From Chryseobacterium viscerum (lineage in GTDB: Bacteria > Bacteroidota > Bacteroidia > Flavobacteriales > Weeksellaceae): a stretch of DNA of 64,000 nucleotides. Below the pieces are notes generated by a model that was not told where the DNA came from, did not search any database, and was given only the letters and a program-made list of their open reading frames with translations. Of this stretch, positions 52,343 through 61,364 are shown one piece after another. Positions within the stretch are counted from its first letter, which is position 1. Every line of letters starts with the position of its first letter. The position numbers and the translations under genes are program-made. The stretch spans positions 248,001 to 312,000 of the forward strand of contig NZ_JAPDFT010000002.1 in the NCBI RefSeq assembly GCF_025949665.1, read 5' to 3'.

Positions 52343-52711
52343 TTACCTTACCAAAGGTATTACAGCTCCGTTTTGTTTCAGTTTATCCTTTACGTATTTA
52401 TCTGCTTTCGGATCTTTTTTCAGCAATATTTCCTGTGCATCATTGGCGATCCCATCCATTTCTTCTTTGATAACGTAATACTTGAAGCTTTCTACAAAGT
52501 CATCAGACTTTACTTTATGTGACTTCAGAACGGCTCTAGTACCGGCTTCCATATTTTTATCAGGATATACATAGATTGCCTGATCATTGATTGCAAGATC
52601 TGCAATAATCTCTGCCATTACGCCTTTATCGACCAGATTTTTAGGCTTATCAATATAATCGCTGCACGAAAACATGCCCAGCAAAACGAAAATAAAGATC
52701 AGCTTTTTCAT
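52343..52711 (-). CDS. DUF4296 lipoprotein
   Basis: A 122-aa lipoprotein with the lipobox LLGMFSC (Cys at about 16). The mature part contains YIDKPKNLVDKGVMAEIIADLAINDQA and ESFKYYVIKEEMDGIANDAQ, as in DUF4296. The ATG at 52711 starts the signal; the frame extends to 52801, where an ATG overlaps the upstream stop, but that extension is not signal-like. Function unknown; it follows the glycosyltransferase on the same strand. Confidence 0.82.
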   Translation of the reverse strand: MKKLIFIFVLLGMFSCSDYIDKPKNLVDKGVMAEIIADLAINDQAIYVYPDKNMEAGTRAVLKSHKVKSDDFVESFKYYVIKEEMDGIANDAQEILLKKDPKADKYVKDKLKQNGAVIPLVR

Positions 52712-52797
52712 CAGTTTATTTTTATAATTTTTAATAGTCTGATGGAACTTCGCATATACATATTCCTTTGTCTGAAGAGAACTGTTCATGCTTTGTT

Positions 52798-53514
52798 TCA
52801 TAGTCTATTGATGATTGATTTCCACTTTAAGTTTAACACTCCAAAAACTGCTTCATGAATAATACCGCCATTCATTTTACTTTCTCCTAAAATTCTATTG
52901 GTAAATATAATAGGAACTTCTACAATTCTGAAGCCTTTTTTAAATGCTCTGAATTTCATTTCTATCTGAAACCCGTAACCTTTCAGTCTTACATTATCCA
53001 ATCCTATTTCTTCCAATACATTTCTTGAAAAACAGACAAATCCCGCTGTAGTATCATGAATCGGAAGTCCCAATACGAACCTTACATATTTTGATGCAAA
53101 ATAAGACAGCAACACTCTTCCCATTGGCCAGTTCACCACATTCACTCCTTTTGAGTAACGGGAACCTATGGCCATATCGGCATTCCTGCATGCTTCAAAC
53201 AATTTCGGCAGGTCATTGGGATTATGAGAAAAATCGGCATCCATCTCAAAAATATAATCATATTTATTTTTGATAGCCCACTTAAATCCATGAATATATG
53301 CCTTTCCCAACCCATCTTTCACATGTCTTATTGACAGGTGCAGATAATGCGGATATTTCTTCTGCAATTCTTTTACAACTTCTGCTGTTCCATCCGGAGA
53401 AGTATCATCCACAACCAGGATATGAAAGTCATCTTCCAATGCAAAAACCGCGGAAATAATATTTTCAATATTTTCCTTTTCGTTGTATGTGGGGATAATG
53501 ACGAGTTTTTTCAT
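52798..53514 (-). CDS. Polyprenol-phosphate mannosyltransferase-like GT2
   Basis: A 238-aa family 2 glycosyltransferase of the dolichol/polyprenol-phosphate mannose synthase type: VIIPTYNEKENIENII at the start, VVDDTSPDGTAEV, the metal-binding DADFSHNP, and GSRYSKG. It would move a sugar from a nucleotide donor to a membrane polyprenol phosphate at the cytosolic face. The start at 53514 (MKKLVII) lies nine bases after a -7 element. Confidence 0.9.
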   Translation of the reverse strand: MKKLVIIPTYNEKENIENIISAVFALEDDFHILVVDDTSPDGTAEVVKELQKKYPHYLHLSIRHVKDGLGKAYIHGFKWAIKNKYDYIFEMDADFSHNPNDLPKLFEACRNADMAIGSRYSKGVNVVNWPMGRVLLSYFASKYVRFVLGLPIHDTTAGFVCFSRNVLEEIGLDNVRLKGYGFQIEMKFRAFKKGFRIVEVPIIFTNRILGESKMNGGIIHEAVFGVLNLKWKSIINRL

Positions 53515-53523
53515 TTCAGTTTG

Positions 53524-53531
53524 CAAAGATA
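53524..53531 (-). promoter_or_regulatory. -7 element of the GT2 gene
   Basis: TATCTTTG on the minus strand with a nine-base gap to the ATG at 53514. Confidence 0.5.
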
Positions 53532-53568
53532 GTTTATTTAACCTTTTTATTTTATACAAAATAATCTA

Positions 53569-53576
53569 TAATTTTG
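53569..53576 (+). promoter_or_regulatory. -7 element ahead of the DUF4271 gene
   Basis: TAATTTTG (TAnnTTTG) on the plus strand, about 190 bp before the DUF4271 start. The transcript would cross an unexplained stretch with two short overlapping reading frames (53604-53732). A second -7-like TAAATTTTG overlaps the start codon itself at 53751-53759. Confidence 0.4.
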
Positions 53577-53756
53577 CAAAAATATTTCTCAGGGATTAAG
53601 CGGATGAAACAGAAACTTTTATTCAACAGATCTGAACAATACGTAAAATCGATGAGAGCAAATATTTTAACTACGGATACATGAAACAGGTGACAGGAAA
53701 ATCTATGCCGGATTGTGCTATCAGAAGTTAAATAATAAATAATAAAAACTTAAATT

Positions 53757-54425
53757 TTGCCATCATCACAACACTTCATCAATCACGTAAGAATACCTGA
53801 AAATAATGATTGGGTAATCTTTATTCTAGTGGGCTGTATATTTTTATATGTTTTTATGATGAACGTCATAGAAAGGGATGCCAGTCTCAAAGATTTTCTG
53901 CTTCAAAAGTATTTTGATGCCAGTAACAACCTTCCCAGCTGGATTATCACTTCATGTGTGACGACGCTCACCTTATCTGTTTTAATTTCGCAGTACATTC
54001 CTATTGTACCGAAATATATTGCCGATCTTCAGCTTTTGGGGTATCAGCTTAATAAATTCGGGTATACTTTGCTGGCTGTACTGTTTTTTTATTTAGTAAA
54101 ATCAACATTCGGTTTTTTATTTTATCAAAGTATAGGGGACGGAAAAAAATGGCCTATTTTTTATTTTACCTCCACAAAATTTTATTTCATTCTTACATTT
54201 TTGCTAATAATTCTTTGTGTAGCCCATTATTACTTCCCTATAGACAGAAATAAAATGTTCTTGTATTATTTGTGTTTCTTTTCTTTTGTATTCATTTTCA
54301 AAGTTTTTTTCTACTTATTTCACAAGAACAAGATTCTTCCCGAAAAATGGTATTATAAATTTTTGTATATTTGCACCCTCCAAATCGCACCATTATTATT
54401 GCTTTGGAAGTTGTTATTTTTTTAA
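53757..54425 (+). CDS. DUF4271 membrane protein
   Basis: A 222-aa integral membrane protein with about six helices (NDWVIFILVGCIFLYVF, SWIITSCVTTLTLSVLI, FGYTLLAVLFFYLV and others). The start is TTG at 53757: a stop lies two codons upstream, and starting at the first ATG would delete the conserved NDW segment. It ends 3 bp before the hemD-like gene, an order known in Bacteroidota. Function unknown. Confidence 0.8.
   Translation: MPSSQHFINHVRIPENNDWVIFILVGCIFLYVFMMNVIERDASLKDFLLQKYFDASNNLPSWIITSCVTTLTLSVLISQYIPIVPKYIADLQLLGYQLNKFGYTLLAVLFFYLVKSTFGFLFYQSIGDGKKWPIFYFTSTKFYFILTFLLIILCVAHYYFPIDRNKMFLYYLCFFSFVFIFKVFFYLFHKNKILPEKWYYKFLYICTLQIAPLLLLWKLLFF
54366..54373 (+). promoter_or_regulatory. 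Internal -7 element before the hemD-like gene
   Basis: TATATTTG (TAnnTTTG) inside the DUF4271 coding region, about 55 bp before the hemD-like ATG; it could give separate expression. Confidence 0.35.
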
Positions 54426-54428
54426 TAA

Positions 54429-55178
54429 ATGTCAATGATGAGAATAAAGTCTATATTGGTTTCTCAACCAGCGCCTAGTGAGTCTTCTCCATATTTGGAT
54501 ATAGCGAAGAAGGAAAAAATAAAGATTGATTTCCGTCCATTTATCCACGTCGAAGGGGTTGACAATAAAGAGCTCAGAACACAGAAAATAGATCTGACGC
54601 AGTATACCGGTATTATTTTTACCAGTAAAAATGCGATTGATCATTACTTCAGACTTGCGGAAGAACTTCGTTTTGCCGTTCCGGATACAATGAGATATAT
54701 CTGCCAGTCGGAAGCAATTGCCAACTACCTTCAAAAGCATATTGTGTACAGAAAAAGAAAAATCAGCTTTGGGGAGAAAAACTTCTCAGACCTGCTTCCT
54801 CTTTTCAAAAAATTCCCAACTGAAAAATATCTGTTACCATCTTCAGATGTTTTGAGCCCGGATATTGTGAAAACCATGGATGCCTCTAATGCAGACTGGA
54901 CAAGAGCAATCATGTACCGTACCGTATGCAGCGACCTTACAGATATCAACATTAAAGATTATGATATGTTGATCTTCTTTAGCCCGCAAGGAATTAAATC
55001 TCTACAACAAAACTTCCCAGACTTCAAGCAGGATGAAACCAAGATCGGCGTTTTCGGAAACACGACTTTGGCTGCTGCAGAAGAAGCAGGATTACAAGTA
55101 GACCTTATGGCCCCTACGAAAGAAACACCTTCTATGACGATGGCTTTAGAAAAATATATTAAAGCGCTTCATAAATAA
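54429..55178 (+). CDS. Uroporphyrinogen-III synthase-like protein
   Basis: A 249-aa HemD-fold protein: ILVSQPAPSESSPYLDIAKK, YTGIIFTSKNAIDHYF, KYLLPSSDVLSPDIV, YDMLIFFSPQGIKSLQQNFP and GVFGNTTLAAAEEAGLQVDLMAPTKETPSM. HemD closes hydroxymethylbilane to uroporphyrinogen III in heme synthesis. No other heme gene is adjacent, and the family is poorly conserved, so catalytic function is likely but not certain. Confidence 0.85.
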   Translation: MSMMRIKSILVSQPAPSESSPYLDIAKKEKIKIDFRPFIHVEGVDNKELRTQKIDLTQYTGIIFTSKNAIDHYFRLAEELRFAVPDTMRYICQSEAIANYLQKHIVYRKRKISFGEKNFSDLLPLFKKFPTEKYLLPSSDVLSPDIVKTMDASNADWTRAIMYRTVCSDLTDINIKDYDMLIFFSPQGIKSLQQNFPDFKQDETKIGVFGNTTLAAAEEAGLQVDLMAPTKETPSMTMALEKYIKALHK

Positions 55179-55197
55179 TTTAGTATAAAATAAATAC

Positions 55198-55232
55198 AGC
55201 CATCTTTTCTTCATTGAAAAGATGGCTTTTTA
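55198..55232 (+). terminator. Rho-independent terminator
   Basis: Perfect 12-bp stem AGCCATCTTTTC/GAAAAGATGGCT, loop TTCATT, T tract. Confidence 0.92.
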
Positions 55233-55341
55233 TTTTAAAACTGGTTAAAATACTACACATTAAAACCTGTAAATCAAATAGTTACATGATATTTTTTTTC
55301 TTGATGGATTGAAATTTTCATTACATTTAAGAAAAAAAAAT

Positions 55342-57288
55342 ATGAAAAAATTATTATCCTATTTACTCTTTTTTACCATTGTATTTGTAAATGCCCAGAA
55401 TGATAACTGTTCGGGAGCAATACCGCTAACGGTAGGCACAGACTTTACTTCTGGAGCGCTCACCTCTACAAATTTAAATGCTACTACTGACGGCTCTTTA
55501 CCTACATGCAGTTCAGACGCGGCTGATAATGTATGGTTTACGGTAATTGTACCACAGAGCGGAAATCTCAAAATAAAAACAGGACAAGCCTCCGGTTCAT
55601 TATTTGATGATTCAGTACTTACTGTTTACAGTGGCAATTGTGGTACTTTAACCGAAATTGAATGTAATGATAATGATGGCAGCTCTAGCTTTTCGTCAAT
55701 ATCATTATCCGGTCAGACTCCTGGAACTACCTTATATATAAGTGTCTGGAAATATGATTCCAATACTGACAATGGAGAATTCCAGATTTCAGCCTATGAT
55801 CCCCTTCCTCCTGCCAATGATAACTGTGCACAGGCAATACCATTAACAGCAGGAACAGATTTCGCTTCAGGAGCCATCACTTCAAGCAACGCAGAAGCAA
55901 CAACAGATAGCTCTCTGCCATCCTGTGATCCGGATGCTATTGATAATGTCTGGTTTACAGCAGTGGTACCACAGAGCGGAAATCTAAAGATAGAAGCACG
56001 GGAAGCTTCAGGCTCTTCATTTTATAATCCTGTACTTACCGTTTATGGAGGGACTTGCGGCTCACTAACAGAAATTAGCTGTAGTGATGATATTAATTCC
56101 CCGATCTCATTAACCGGACAAACTCCAGGCACCACCTTGCATATAAGTGTCTGGAAATATGACTCTTACTCAAACAATGGAGAATTCCAGATTTCAGCCT
56201 ATGATCCTATTCCTCCCGCTAATGATAACTGCGCACAGGCAATACCATTAACAGTAGGAACTGATTTTGCTTCAGGAGCCATCACTTCAAGCAATGCAGA
56301 AGCAACTACTGACGGCTCTCTGCCATCATGTGGTCCAGATGCTGTTGACAATGTCTGGTTTACAGTAGTGGTACCACAGAGCGGAAATCTAAAAATAGAA
56401 GCACAGGAAGCTTCAGGCTCTTCGTTTTATGACCCTATACTTACCGTTTACGGAGGAACTTGCGGTTCACTAACAGAAATTAGCTGTAGTGATAATATTA
56501 ATTCCCCAATCGTATTAACCGGACAGACTCCAGGCACCACCCTGCATATAAGTGTCTGGAAGTATGACTCTTCCTCAAACAATGGAGAATTCCAGATTTC
56601 AGCCTATGATCCTATTCCTCCCGCTAATGATAACTGCGCACAGGCAACACCATTAACAGTAGGAACTGATTTTGCTTCAGGAGCCATCACTTCAAGCAAC
56701 GCTGAAGCAACTACTGACGGCTCTCTGCCATCATGCGGTTCAGATGCTGTTGACAATGTCTGGTTTACAGTAGTGGTACCACAGAGCGGAAATCTAAAAA
56801 TAGAAACAGGAGAAGTCTCCGGCTCATTGTTTGATGATTCAGTACTTACTGTTTACAGCGGCAATTGTGGTGCTTTAACCGAAATTGATTGTAATGATGA
56901 TGGCAGCTCTAGCTTTTCGTCAATATCATTATCTGGTCAGGCTCCTGGAACTACCCTGTATATAAGTGTCTGGAAATATAGTTCCAATACAAACAATGGA
57001 GAATTCCAGATTTCAGCCTACGATAATACGGCATTATCTACACATGAAGTTACTGGAAACAGTAAAAAAATCCAGGTATCTCCAAATCCTTTTACTGATA
57101 TCCTTACCGTTTCCAATATCTCTGAAGTAAAATCGATATCAGTAGTGGATGCTTCAGGAGACTTGGTTAAAACCATTGAAAAACCTTCCTCATCGCTACA
57201 GCTTGGAGATTTAAAAGAAGGGGTGTATTTACTTATATTAAAACTAAATGATGGAACTGTAAAAACCATTAAAACAATAAAAAAATAA
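55342..57288 (+). CDS. T9SS type-A sorted protein with four tandem beta-domain repeats
   Basis: A 648-aa secreted protein. The signal peptide is MKKLLSYLLFFTIVFVNAQ (ATG at 55342; the upstream frame to 55309 is not signal-like). Four repeats of 135-139 aa each start NDNC and contain DNVWFT, VPQSGNLKI, LTVY, GTTL and WKYxSxxxNGEFQISAYD, resembling PPC/CUB-like jellyrolls. The last ~75 residues (VSPNPFTDILTV, SVVDASGDLVKTI, LKEGVYLLIL) form a type-A (Por secretion) sorting domain, unlike the type-B domains at the window start. The ligand is unknown. Confidence 0.88.
   Translation: MKKLLSYLLFFTIVFVNAQNDNCSGAIPLTVGTDFTSGALTSTNLNATTDGSLPTCSSDAADNVWFTVIVPQSGNLKIKTGQASGSLFDDSVLTVYSGNCGTLTEIECNDNDGSSSFSSISLSGQTPGTTLYISVWKYDSNTDNGEFQISAYDPLPPANDNCAQAIPLTAGTDFASGAITSSNAEATTDSSLPSCDPDAIDNVWFTAVVPQSGNLKIEAREASGSSFYNPVLTVYGGTCGSLTEISCSDDINSPISLTGQTPGTTLHISVWKYDSYSNNGEFQISAYDPIPPANDNCAQAIPLTVGTDFASGAITSSNAEATTDGSLPSCGPDAVDNVWFTVVVPQSGNLKIEAQEASGSSFYDPILTVYGGTCGSLTEISCSDNINSPIVLTGQTPGTTLHISVWKYDSSSNNGEFQISAYDPIPPANDNCAQATPLTVGTDFASGAITSSNAEATTDGSLPSCGSDAVDNVWFTVVVPQSGNLKIETGEVSGSLFDDSVLTVYSGNCGALTEIDCNDDGSSSFSSISLSGQAPGTTLYISVWKYSSNTNNGEFQISAYDNTALSTHEVTGNSKKIQVSPNPFTDILTVSNISEVKSISVVDASGDLVKTIEKPSSSLQLGDLKEGVYLLILKLNDGTVKTIKTIKK
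55399..57022 (+). repeat. Four in-frame DNA repeats of 405-417 bp
   Basis: Repeat units begin at 55399, 55816, 56221 and 56626. Units 2 and 3 are almost identical, as is the first half of unit 4. The second half of unit 4 instead matches unit 1 (GSLFDDSVLTVYSGNCG). This indicates recent duplication and exchange among units. Confidence 0.85.
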
Positions 57289-57311
57289 CCCTGTCTTACA
57301 ATAATAATCAC

Positions 57312-57342
57312 AAAGGCTATCAAAAATCTGATAGCCTTTCTT
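57312..57342 (+). terminator. Rho-independent terminator
   Basis: Perfect 11-bp stem AAAGGCTATCA/TGATAGCCTTT with loop AAAATC; the T tract is short. Confidence 0.75.
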
Positions 57343-57416
57343 ATATTTGAACAAGAATTAACATTGAATATAGCGTCTCAATAAATATTACAGACGCAAA
57401 TAATTAAAAATATAGG

Positions 57417-59462
57417 ATGAAAGCTCCACAGGCAAAAAAAATAGAAAAAATATTAGAAACCCACGGCGATAGAAGGATTGATAATTACTTTTGGCTGAAT
57501 GAAAGGGAAAACCCTGAAGTCATCAAATATATTGAAGAAGAAAATGCCTACGAAGAATTCATCATGAAAGATACGGAAGCTCTTCAGGAAGAGCTTTTTG
57601 AAGAGATGAAGGCTCGTTATAAAAAAGATGATGAGTCTCTTCCTTATTTCTTTAATGAATACTGGTATATTGTACGCTATGAAGAAGGTAAAGAATATCC
57701 TATTTTCTGCAGAAAGCACAAAAGCCTTGACAATGAGGAGGAAATTGTACTTGACGTGAATATTTTAGCAGAAGGCAAAGAATTTTTTGAAGTAGGAAGT
57801 GTAGCAGTAAGCCCTGGTAATGAACTGGCTTCTTTTTCTTCAGATGATGTAGGGCGAAGAATTTATACACTCAATTTTAAAAATTTAAAAACTGGAGAAA
57901 TTCTGCCGGACACTATCCCAAATACAACTGGAAAAGCAGTTTGGGCAAATGATAACCAGCATGTTTTCTACATTAGAAAAGATAAGAGTCTCCGTGCTTT
58001 CCAGGTATACAGACATCAATTAGGAACTGATTCTGCTGATGATGTTCTGATCTTCCACGAAGAAGATGACACTTTTGATGTTAATGTATTTAAAACAAAA
58101 TCTTTACAGTATATTTTCATTGCAAGTTCAAGTACTATTTCTGATGAGCATCGTTTTATCCCTTCTGATAATGTATTTGCAGAATGGACAGTAATACAAC
58201 CAAGAATAGATGATCTCGAATATTCCGTAGAGCATTATGAAGATGAATTCTATATTATCACTAATGCTGATGATGCAATTAACTTCAAAATTGTAAAAGC
58301 AAAGATTGACAACTGCAGTATGGAAAACTGGGTAGATGTTATTCCACACCGTGCGGAAGTTTTACTGGAAGGTTTTGAAATTTTCAAAGATTATCTGGTA
58401 CTTGAGGAAAGAGAGAGAGGTTTGCTCCAGATCAAAATTATTGATGAGAAGACCCAGGAGTCTTATTATTTACCTTTTTCTGATCCAACTTATACAGCCT
58501 ATATTGGGATCAACCTTGAATTTGACACTGAGATTCTCCGTTATGGTTACACATCTCTTACACAGCCAAGTTCCACTTACGAGTATAACATGAAAGACAA
58601 AACCACCAAACTTCTGAAACAACAGGAAGTATTAGGTGGAAAATTTTTTCATGAAAATTATATTTCAGAAAGAATATGGGCAGACTCCAGAGATGGGGAA
58701 ACAAAAGTTCCAATTTCTTTAGTATACCATAAAGACACCAAAAAATCTGCTGACACCCCACTTTTGCTGTATGGATATGGAAGTTATGGGCACACCGTTG
58801 ATGCCAGCTTTTCAAATGTAAGATTATCTATTCTGGACAGGGGCTTCATTTATGCTATTGCTCACATCCGTGGTGGAGAATATCTGGGAAGAGAATGGTA
58901 TGAAGATGGAAAAATGTTATTCAAGAAAAATACATTTTTTGATTTCATTGATGCAGGAAAACATTTAATCAAAGAAAATTATACATCATCGAGACATATG
59001 TATGCGATGGGAGGAAGTGCCGGAGGACTATTGGTAGGTGCTGTGGTCAATTATGAACCTCAGTTATTCCACGGAATTGTAGCACAGGTCCCTTTCGTAG
59101 ATGTTGTTTCCACAATGTTGGATGATACAATCCCATTGACTACCGGAGAATATGATGAATGGGGAAATCCAAATGACGAGGAGTATTATCATTATATGAA
59201 AGACTACTCTCCTTATGACAACGTAGAAGCCAAAGATTATCCTCACATGCTTATTACTACAGGATTCCATGATTCTCAGGTACAGTATTGGGAGCCTGCA
59301 AAATGGACGGCAAAGCTAAGAGAATTAAAGACAGATGATAATATTTTAGTCTTTAAAACTGACATGAGCTCTGGACATGGAGGAGCAAGCGGAAGATTTG
59401 AATCTCTGAAAGAAGATGCTTTAGAATATGCATTTCTGTTAAAAATAAATGATAATTCATAA
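57417..59462 (+). CDS. S9 family peptidase (oligopeptidase B-like)
   Basis: A 681-aa serine peptidase without signal peptide. The N-terminal domain (about 60-400) is a beta-propeller that limits substrates to short peptides. The C-terminal alpha/beta-hydrolase has GGSAGGLLVGA with the nucleophilic Ser near residue 531, the Asp in TGFHDSQVQYWEPAKW and the His in SSGHGGASGRFE. It most resembles protease II/oligopeptidase B, which cleaves after basic residues; the specificity here is not read from sequence. Confidence 0.92.
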   Translation: MKAPQAKKIEKILETHGDRRIDNYFWLNERENPEVIKYIEEENAYEEFIMKDTEALQEELFEEMKARYKKDDESLPYFFNEYWYIVRYEEGKEYPIFCRKHKSLDNEEEIVLDVNILAEGKEFFEVGSVAVSPGNELASFSSDDVGRRIYTLNFKNLKTGEILPDTIPNTTGKAVWANDNQHVFYIRKDKSLRAFQVYRHQLGTDSADDVLIFHEEDDTFDVNVFKTKSLQYIFIASSSTISDEHRFIPSDNVFAEWTVIQPRIDDLEYSVEHYEDEFYIITNADDAINFKIVKAKIDNCSMENWVDVIPHRAEVLLEGFEIFKDYLVLEERERGLLQIKIIDEKTQESYYLPFSDPTYTAYIGINLEFDTEILRYGYTSLTQPSSTYEYNMKDKTTKLLKQQEVLGGKFFHENYISERIWADSRDGETKVPISLVYHKDTKKSADTPLLLYGYGSYGHTVDASFSNVRLSILDRGFIYAIAHIRGGEYLGREWYEDGKMLFKKNTFFDFIDAGKHLIKENYTSSRHMYAMGGSAGGLLVGAVVNYEPQLFHGIVAQVPFVDVVSTMLDDTIPLTTGEYDEWGNPNDEEYYHYMKDYSPYDNVEAKDYPHMLITTGFHDSQVQYWEPAKWTAKLRELKTDDNILVFKTDMSSGHGGASGRFESLKEDALEYAFLLKINDNS

Positions 59463-59587
59463 AAAAGCAATTTTAACAGATATAAAAACAAAACCTGAAG
59501 AAATACTGAAAGTAACTTCTTCATATAGAAAATGCTAAAGGAATGACTTTATCATTTATCAATTATTATTTATCATTTAAGTATACT

Positions 59588-59926
59588 ATGAACGAGTCCG
59601 AATATTGGAAAAAAATAGAACAGTTCTTTGAAGACAATTTCCAGACTGAGAAGAATCCGCCCATTGAAACCCTTTTATTTTTAATTGGGCTACAGGAGCT
59701 GGGAAGCGGCCAGCAAAAATACACTAAAGAGGACAAGGTAAACCTGATTCACATTGCAGTCTGCAGACTGCTTGAGCCCTTTGGATATTATAAATTCACA
59801 CACTATGAAGATGGATGGCCGCAATTTGACAAACTGGAAGAACTTCCGGAATTAAAGCCCAATGAGCAGAGCTTGCTTATGAAAAAGGCGATTATTCAGT
59901 ATTTTCAGGAAGAAGAATTGATTTAA
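59588..59926 (+). CDS. Conserved hypothetical small acidic protein
   Basis: A 112-aa soluble protein (MNESEYWKKIEQFFEDNFQTEKN, LLFLIGLQELGSGQQKYTKEDK, YKFTHYEDGWPQFDKLEELP). It is acidic and mostly helical, without membrane or signal segments. I recognise no domain. The ATG at 59588 is preferred to 59543 because the upstream codons run through a low-complexity TTATCATTTATC-type repeat. A terminator follows at 60013. Confidence 0.7.
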   Translation: MNESEYWKKIEQFFEDNFQTEKNPPIETLLFLIGLQELGSGQQKYTKEDKVNLIHIAVCRLLEPFGYYKFTHYEDGWPQFDKLEELPELKPNEQSLLMKKAIIQYFQEEELI

Positions 59927-60475
59927 GCAGAAAACGTATCGATTTAGAGTTTTGATAAACATTCAATCCAATAATTATCAAAACCGATCCGAATAACAAC
60001 ACTTTATTAACGAAATAGAGGCAAGCTAAAACTTGTCTCTATTTTTTTTAAACAAAATTAACATGATTATTTAAATAATAAATCAAAAATCAAACTATGA
60101 TTTAAATTTTAAATCAATTCATTCCCAAACCATTACCAAAATCCTTTCTTACAAATAAAATGTATTACACACAATATTTCAGATTTTGATTGGATGGTAC
60201 CACATTAGAGTTGTATTTTGGTCACACTAAGACCACATTCTTTTGGCCCTTTTCTATGGCCAATTTCCCTCAGAATATTATGGTCAGTTTTTTCTGATTT
60301 ATACTTCATTCTTAAATCTGAAAAAAGACAAGACAAGTGATAAACCCGGTTCACATGATGAGCTGGGGAGGATAAGATTTGAATAAAAATTACATCAATC
60401 AAACAATAAAAAAACAAAGTATTTCGTGAAAAATTCTTCTGAAAAACAGATTAAAATTTAAATAGAAATCAAACC
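59927..60475. other. 549-bp intergenic region before the C1q-like operon
   Basis: It contains a terminator at 60013-60049 and otherwise A+T-rich sequence. The stretch 60180-60420 is of higher complexity and includes a 70-codon minus-strand frame (60205-60417) with no start context or family resemblance. I see no confident gene; a long leader, small RNA or gene remnant is possible. Confidence 0.5.
60013..60049 (+). terminator. Rho-independent terminator
   Basis: AAATAGAGGCAAG/CTTGTCTCTATTT (one G-T pair), loop CTAAAA, eight T. Confidence 0.88.
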
Positions 60476-61363
60476 ATGAAAAAAATTAACACCTCTTTGA
60501 TGTTGGTCATTGTTAATTTAGCTTTTTCGCAAGTAGGAATTTCGAAAAACCTTACTGCTGAGATTCACAACAAAGCTATTTTACAGGTAGACGGGAAGTA
60601 CGGAGGCAAAAATTACGGCATGATGCTTCCTGAAGTATCTTCTCCTGACAACCTTCCGCTCAATGCTCCACCAGCTTCTGATGCAGAAATGACAGGTATG
60701 ATGATGTTTGAGAAAACACATGCAACATTTTACTCTTATGATGGGGCAAAATGGAACAACGAACCTACTGCAGCAGATTTTAATATGAAACAATCCAGAT
60801 TTTTGTCCAGTTCTGACGAAGAAACAAGTGTAGTCTGCGTTCTTCTCGGATGTGGAAGACATGTGGGTCTTGGATTTAGTGCCCCTGTTGACGGGCAGCA
60901 ATCTTACAACAATCTTGGGATAACAAGAGAAACGGCGGTTGTTCCGGGAGGAGGCCTCTATACAGACAAGAGTTTTGACAATGCAAAATTCGTTGTCAAT
61001 CAGGCGGGCGTTTATGAAATTTACTTAAATGTACCATCCAAAACAGGTGGTGCAGTCTCTTTAACCAGTGGTCCACAGTATCAGCTAAGAGCTTATCTTA
61101 AACAATCTGACGGCAGCTATAACGAGGTCAAATTAACCACATTTTTTCCTGACTATTATGGAGTTTTGGGAATTGGCGGAGACACTAACACTGCTGCTTT
61201 TACAACAACCCGAATCCGTTTGAATCCGGGCGATTATATTGTTCCAAGAATCCATTCTCCGCTTGCCACCGTATCTGTAGTTGTTACATTAACGGCGGCA
61301 ACCAATGTGAATATCGCCAAGTTCTATCCAAGAGAAATAATGTTTACCAAAGTAAGTGATTAA
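60476..61363 (+). CDS. Secreted C1q-like beta-sandwich protein 1
   Basis: A 295-aa exported protein: signal MKKINTSLMLVIVNLAFSQ, then KAILQVDGKYGGKNYGMMLPEV and MMMFEKTHATFYSYDGAKWN, a module common to Bacteroidota surface proteins. The C-terminal ~150 aa (FVVNQAGVYEIYLNVPSK, QYQLRAYLKQ, TTRIRLNPGDYIVPRIH) resembles a C1q/TNF-type jellyroll. The motif VVCVLLGCG lies between the two parts. It is first of three related genes separated by 1 bp. No T9SS sorting domain is seen. Function unknown. Confidence 0.75.
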   Translation: MKKINTSLMLVIVNLAFSQVGISKNLTAEIHNKAILQVDGKYGGKNYGMMLPEVSSPDNLPLNAPPASDAEMTGMMMFEKTHATFYSYDGAKWNNEPTAADFNMKQSRFLSSSDEETSVVCVLLGCGRHVGLGFSAPVDGQQSYNNLGITRETAVVPGGGLYTDKSFDNAKFVVNQAGVYEIYLNVPSKTGGAVSLTSGPQYQLRAYLKQSDGSYNEVKLTTFFPDYYGVLGIGGDTNTAAFTTTRIRLNPGDYIVPRIHSPLATVSVVVTLTAATNVNIAKFYPREIMFTKVSD

Positions 61364-61364
61364 G

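Noticed and set aside
60205..60417. 70-codon minus-strand frame in the 549-bp gap
   Set aside because: No start context, no signal or domain; the translation looks random. Kept only as a note on an unexplained region.
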